This document shows positions 31,558 through 32,410 of a DNA stretch of 32,410 nt, one piece after another. How positions within the stretch are numbered: position 1 is the first letter of the stretch; every line of letters starts with the position of its first letter. This DNA comes from an uncultured Acetatifactor sp. Its GTDB lineage: Bacteria > Bacillota > Clostridia > Lachnospirales > Lachnospiraceae. Under the pieces are notes generated by a model. It did no database searches and was not told where the DNA came from. It saw only the letters and a program-made list of their open reading frames with translations. The position numbers were made by a program, and so were the translations under genes. The DNA is taken from NCBI GenBank assembly GCA_910588225.1, contig CAJUQT010000045.1, positions 1-32,410 on the forward strand, written 5' to 3'.

Positions 31558-31613
31558 GCCAGCCATATTCCTGATCTGAACAGAGCAGTAAATTCTGACG
31601 GCCCTGAGTATAA
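31558..31613 (+). repeat. Dispersed intergenic repeat, copy B (mate at 4878-4934)
   Basis: GCCAGCCATAT (31558), GTAAATTCTG (31588) and AGTATAA (31607) appear in the same order and nearly the same spacing as copy A. It ends about 20 bases before the start of the pRiA4b ORF-3 gene. Confidence 0.5.
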
Positions 31614-31633
31614 TAACAAAAGAAAACTGTATC

Positions 31634-32059
31634 ATGAAGAAAAAATATACATTGAAGGTATATCCTGCTGGAGTAGAGAGGGATATTTACAGAGTAATTG
31701 AAATATCCGGTGATCATTCACTGGATGATTTGTGCGGGGCGATTTTGTCAGCGTTTGACTTTATAGATGAACATTTGTATGAATTCTGTATGGACAATAA
31801 AATGTATGGCGATTGGAACTATCAGTCGGATCCGGAGGATGACGAACCTTCAACAAGAGTAAAGCTTGATAAATTAGGTCTGGTGATGAAGCAGAAATTT
31901 TCTCTTCATTATGATTTTGGAGATGACTGGATGTTCACGATTACCGTTCAAAAAATAGAGGAGACATCAGAAACGGTTGCTCCAACTGTAATTAAGGAAA
32001 AAGGTTCTATAGAACAGTATCCTGAATGGGACGAAGAGGAAGAGGATTACGAAGAATAG
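31634..32059 (+). CDS. Plasmid pRiA4b ORF-3-like protein
   Basis: This 141-residue acidic protein matches the pRiA4b ORF-3 / IS1096 TnpR-like family by its layout: a leading strand with YTLKVYPAGVERDIYRVIEI, SLDDLCGAILSAFDFIDEHLY, a GDW segment and LHYDFGDDWMFTITVQKIEE, the family's most conserved motif. Members are often found near mobile elements and plasmids; their biochemical function is not established. The C-terminus is highly acidic (YPEWDEEEEDYEE). The ribosome-binding site is weak (AAAGAAAA). It is preceded by a promoter with a long leader. Its nearness to a serine recombinase suggests a former mobile region. Confidence 0.85.
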   Translation: MKKKYTLKVYPAGVERDIYRVIEISGDHSLDDLCGAILSAFDFIDEHLYEFCMDNKMYGDWNYQSDPEDDEPSTRVKLDKLGLVMKQKFSLHYDFGDDWMFTITVQKIEETSETVAPTVIKEKGSIEQYPEWDEEEEDYEE

Positions 32060-32177
32060 TAAGAATAAATACAGCTTTCAGATGTTCTCAGAAGCTTTCT
32101 GCGAAAAGCATGTCCACACAGGTACAGAAGTCTGATATCTGAGTAAAAACGAATTTTTCCGTACATAGATTATAACA

Positions 32178-32375
32178 GGCTGTGCAAAAAGGTATACTTT
32201 TTTTCATAAAAGCTCTTGCAAATGGATATGATGTATGTTATAGTGAAATCTGGTTTGAGAAAGCCTGTTTTTGTTGCATTTGCACAAAAAATAGTTTGTG
32301 ATTTTTATTTTAAGATTGTTTTTGAATGATATTGAGAAAAAAGATGGCTGTGCAGAAAAGTATACATTTTTTTAC
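32178..32375 (+). repeat. Direct repeat pair in the right-end non-coding region
   Basis: GGCTGTGCAAAAAGGTATAC with a following T-run (32178-32205) recurs as GGCTGTGCAGAAAAGTATAC with a T-run (32346-32375), 168 bases apart. Between them lies TTTGCACA (32279-32286), an inverted match to the TGTGCAAA of the first copy. After each copy there is an AAGCCTG. I see no gene in 32060-32410; the region looks like a leader or a mobile-element end. Confidence 0.6.
32216..32244 (+). promoter_or_regulatory. Candidate promoter toward the right edge
   Basis: TTGCAA (32216-32221) and TATAGT (32239-32244) have a 17-base spacer, placed between the two direct repeats. The gene it would serve lies beyond the window. 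Confidence 0.5.
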
Positions 32376-32390
32376 ACCTGCGTTCAGGAA

Positions 32391-32410
32391 AAGCCTGATT
32401 TTGCAGGCTT
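32391..32410. other. Hairpin at the window edge
   Basis: AAGCCTG (32391-32397) and CAGGCTT (32404-32410) form a perfect stem with a 6-base loop. The sequence is cut, so I cannot tell whether a T-run follows and makes it a terminator, or whether it belongs to the repeat unit. Confidence 0.45.

Overview
The window looks like a Firmicutes chromosome, most likely Lachnospiraceae. Base composition is moderate, ribosome-binding sites are strong AGGAGG types, promoters are TTGACN-N17-TATAAT-like, and the families are typical of gut Clostridia (DUF3796 with a small HTH protein, the 'AAA-ATPase-like' PD-(D/E)XK proteins, pRiA4b ORF-3, and a second FtsH). This placement rests on gene content only. I see no tRNA, rRNA, CRISPR array or intact insertion sequence.

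Layout. 1-3250: decayed left flank (flavodoxin-like remnant), a MATE transporter fused to a Cof-type HAD phosphatase, and a broken AAA-ATPase-like gene. 3300-4800 (minus): a MEMO/LigB-AMMECR1 fusion. 5096-11236: one promoter, a decayed lipoprotein, an Hsp70 and a giant J-domain protein, probably a dedicated chaperone pair. 11365-19025: a same-strand series of glycosyltransferase, SDR-metallo-beta-lactamase fusion, F390-synthetase-like adenylating enzyme, KASIII-like condensing enzyme and ferredoxin-type aldo/keto reductase. This is the best candidate for an uncharacterised lipid or small-molecule pathway. 19153-23282: an unknown small protein, a second broken AAA-ATPase-like gene, an AraC/GyrI regulator and an intact AAA-ATPase-like/PD-(D/E)XK gene. 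23417-26900: an operon of DUF3796 membrane protein, HTH regulator, MoxR ATPase and a VWA/metallopeptidase-like protein. 26965-30557: an HTH-Uma2 protein (minus) divergent from a MarR-(small membrane remnant)-FtsH operon. 30684-32410: a serine recombinase, a pRiA4b ORF-3 protein and a repeat-bearing non-coding right end.

The most unusual cross-cutting signal is in-frame tandem repeats in the linkers of five unrelated proteins (MEMO-AMMECR1, J-protein, glycosyltransferase, SDR-MBL, AAA-ATPase-like). Three of these carry 18-bp units and a fourth carries single related copies. All read in the same phase and share a core close to RGA-NAT-TCC, as if one kind of codon-multiple element had expanded in separate genes. 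A second theme is decay: two AAA-ATPase-like copies, a lipoprotein, a small membrane ORF and the Hsp70 tail all carry frameshifts or a premature stop.
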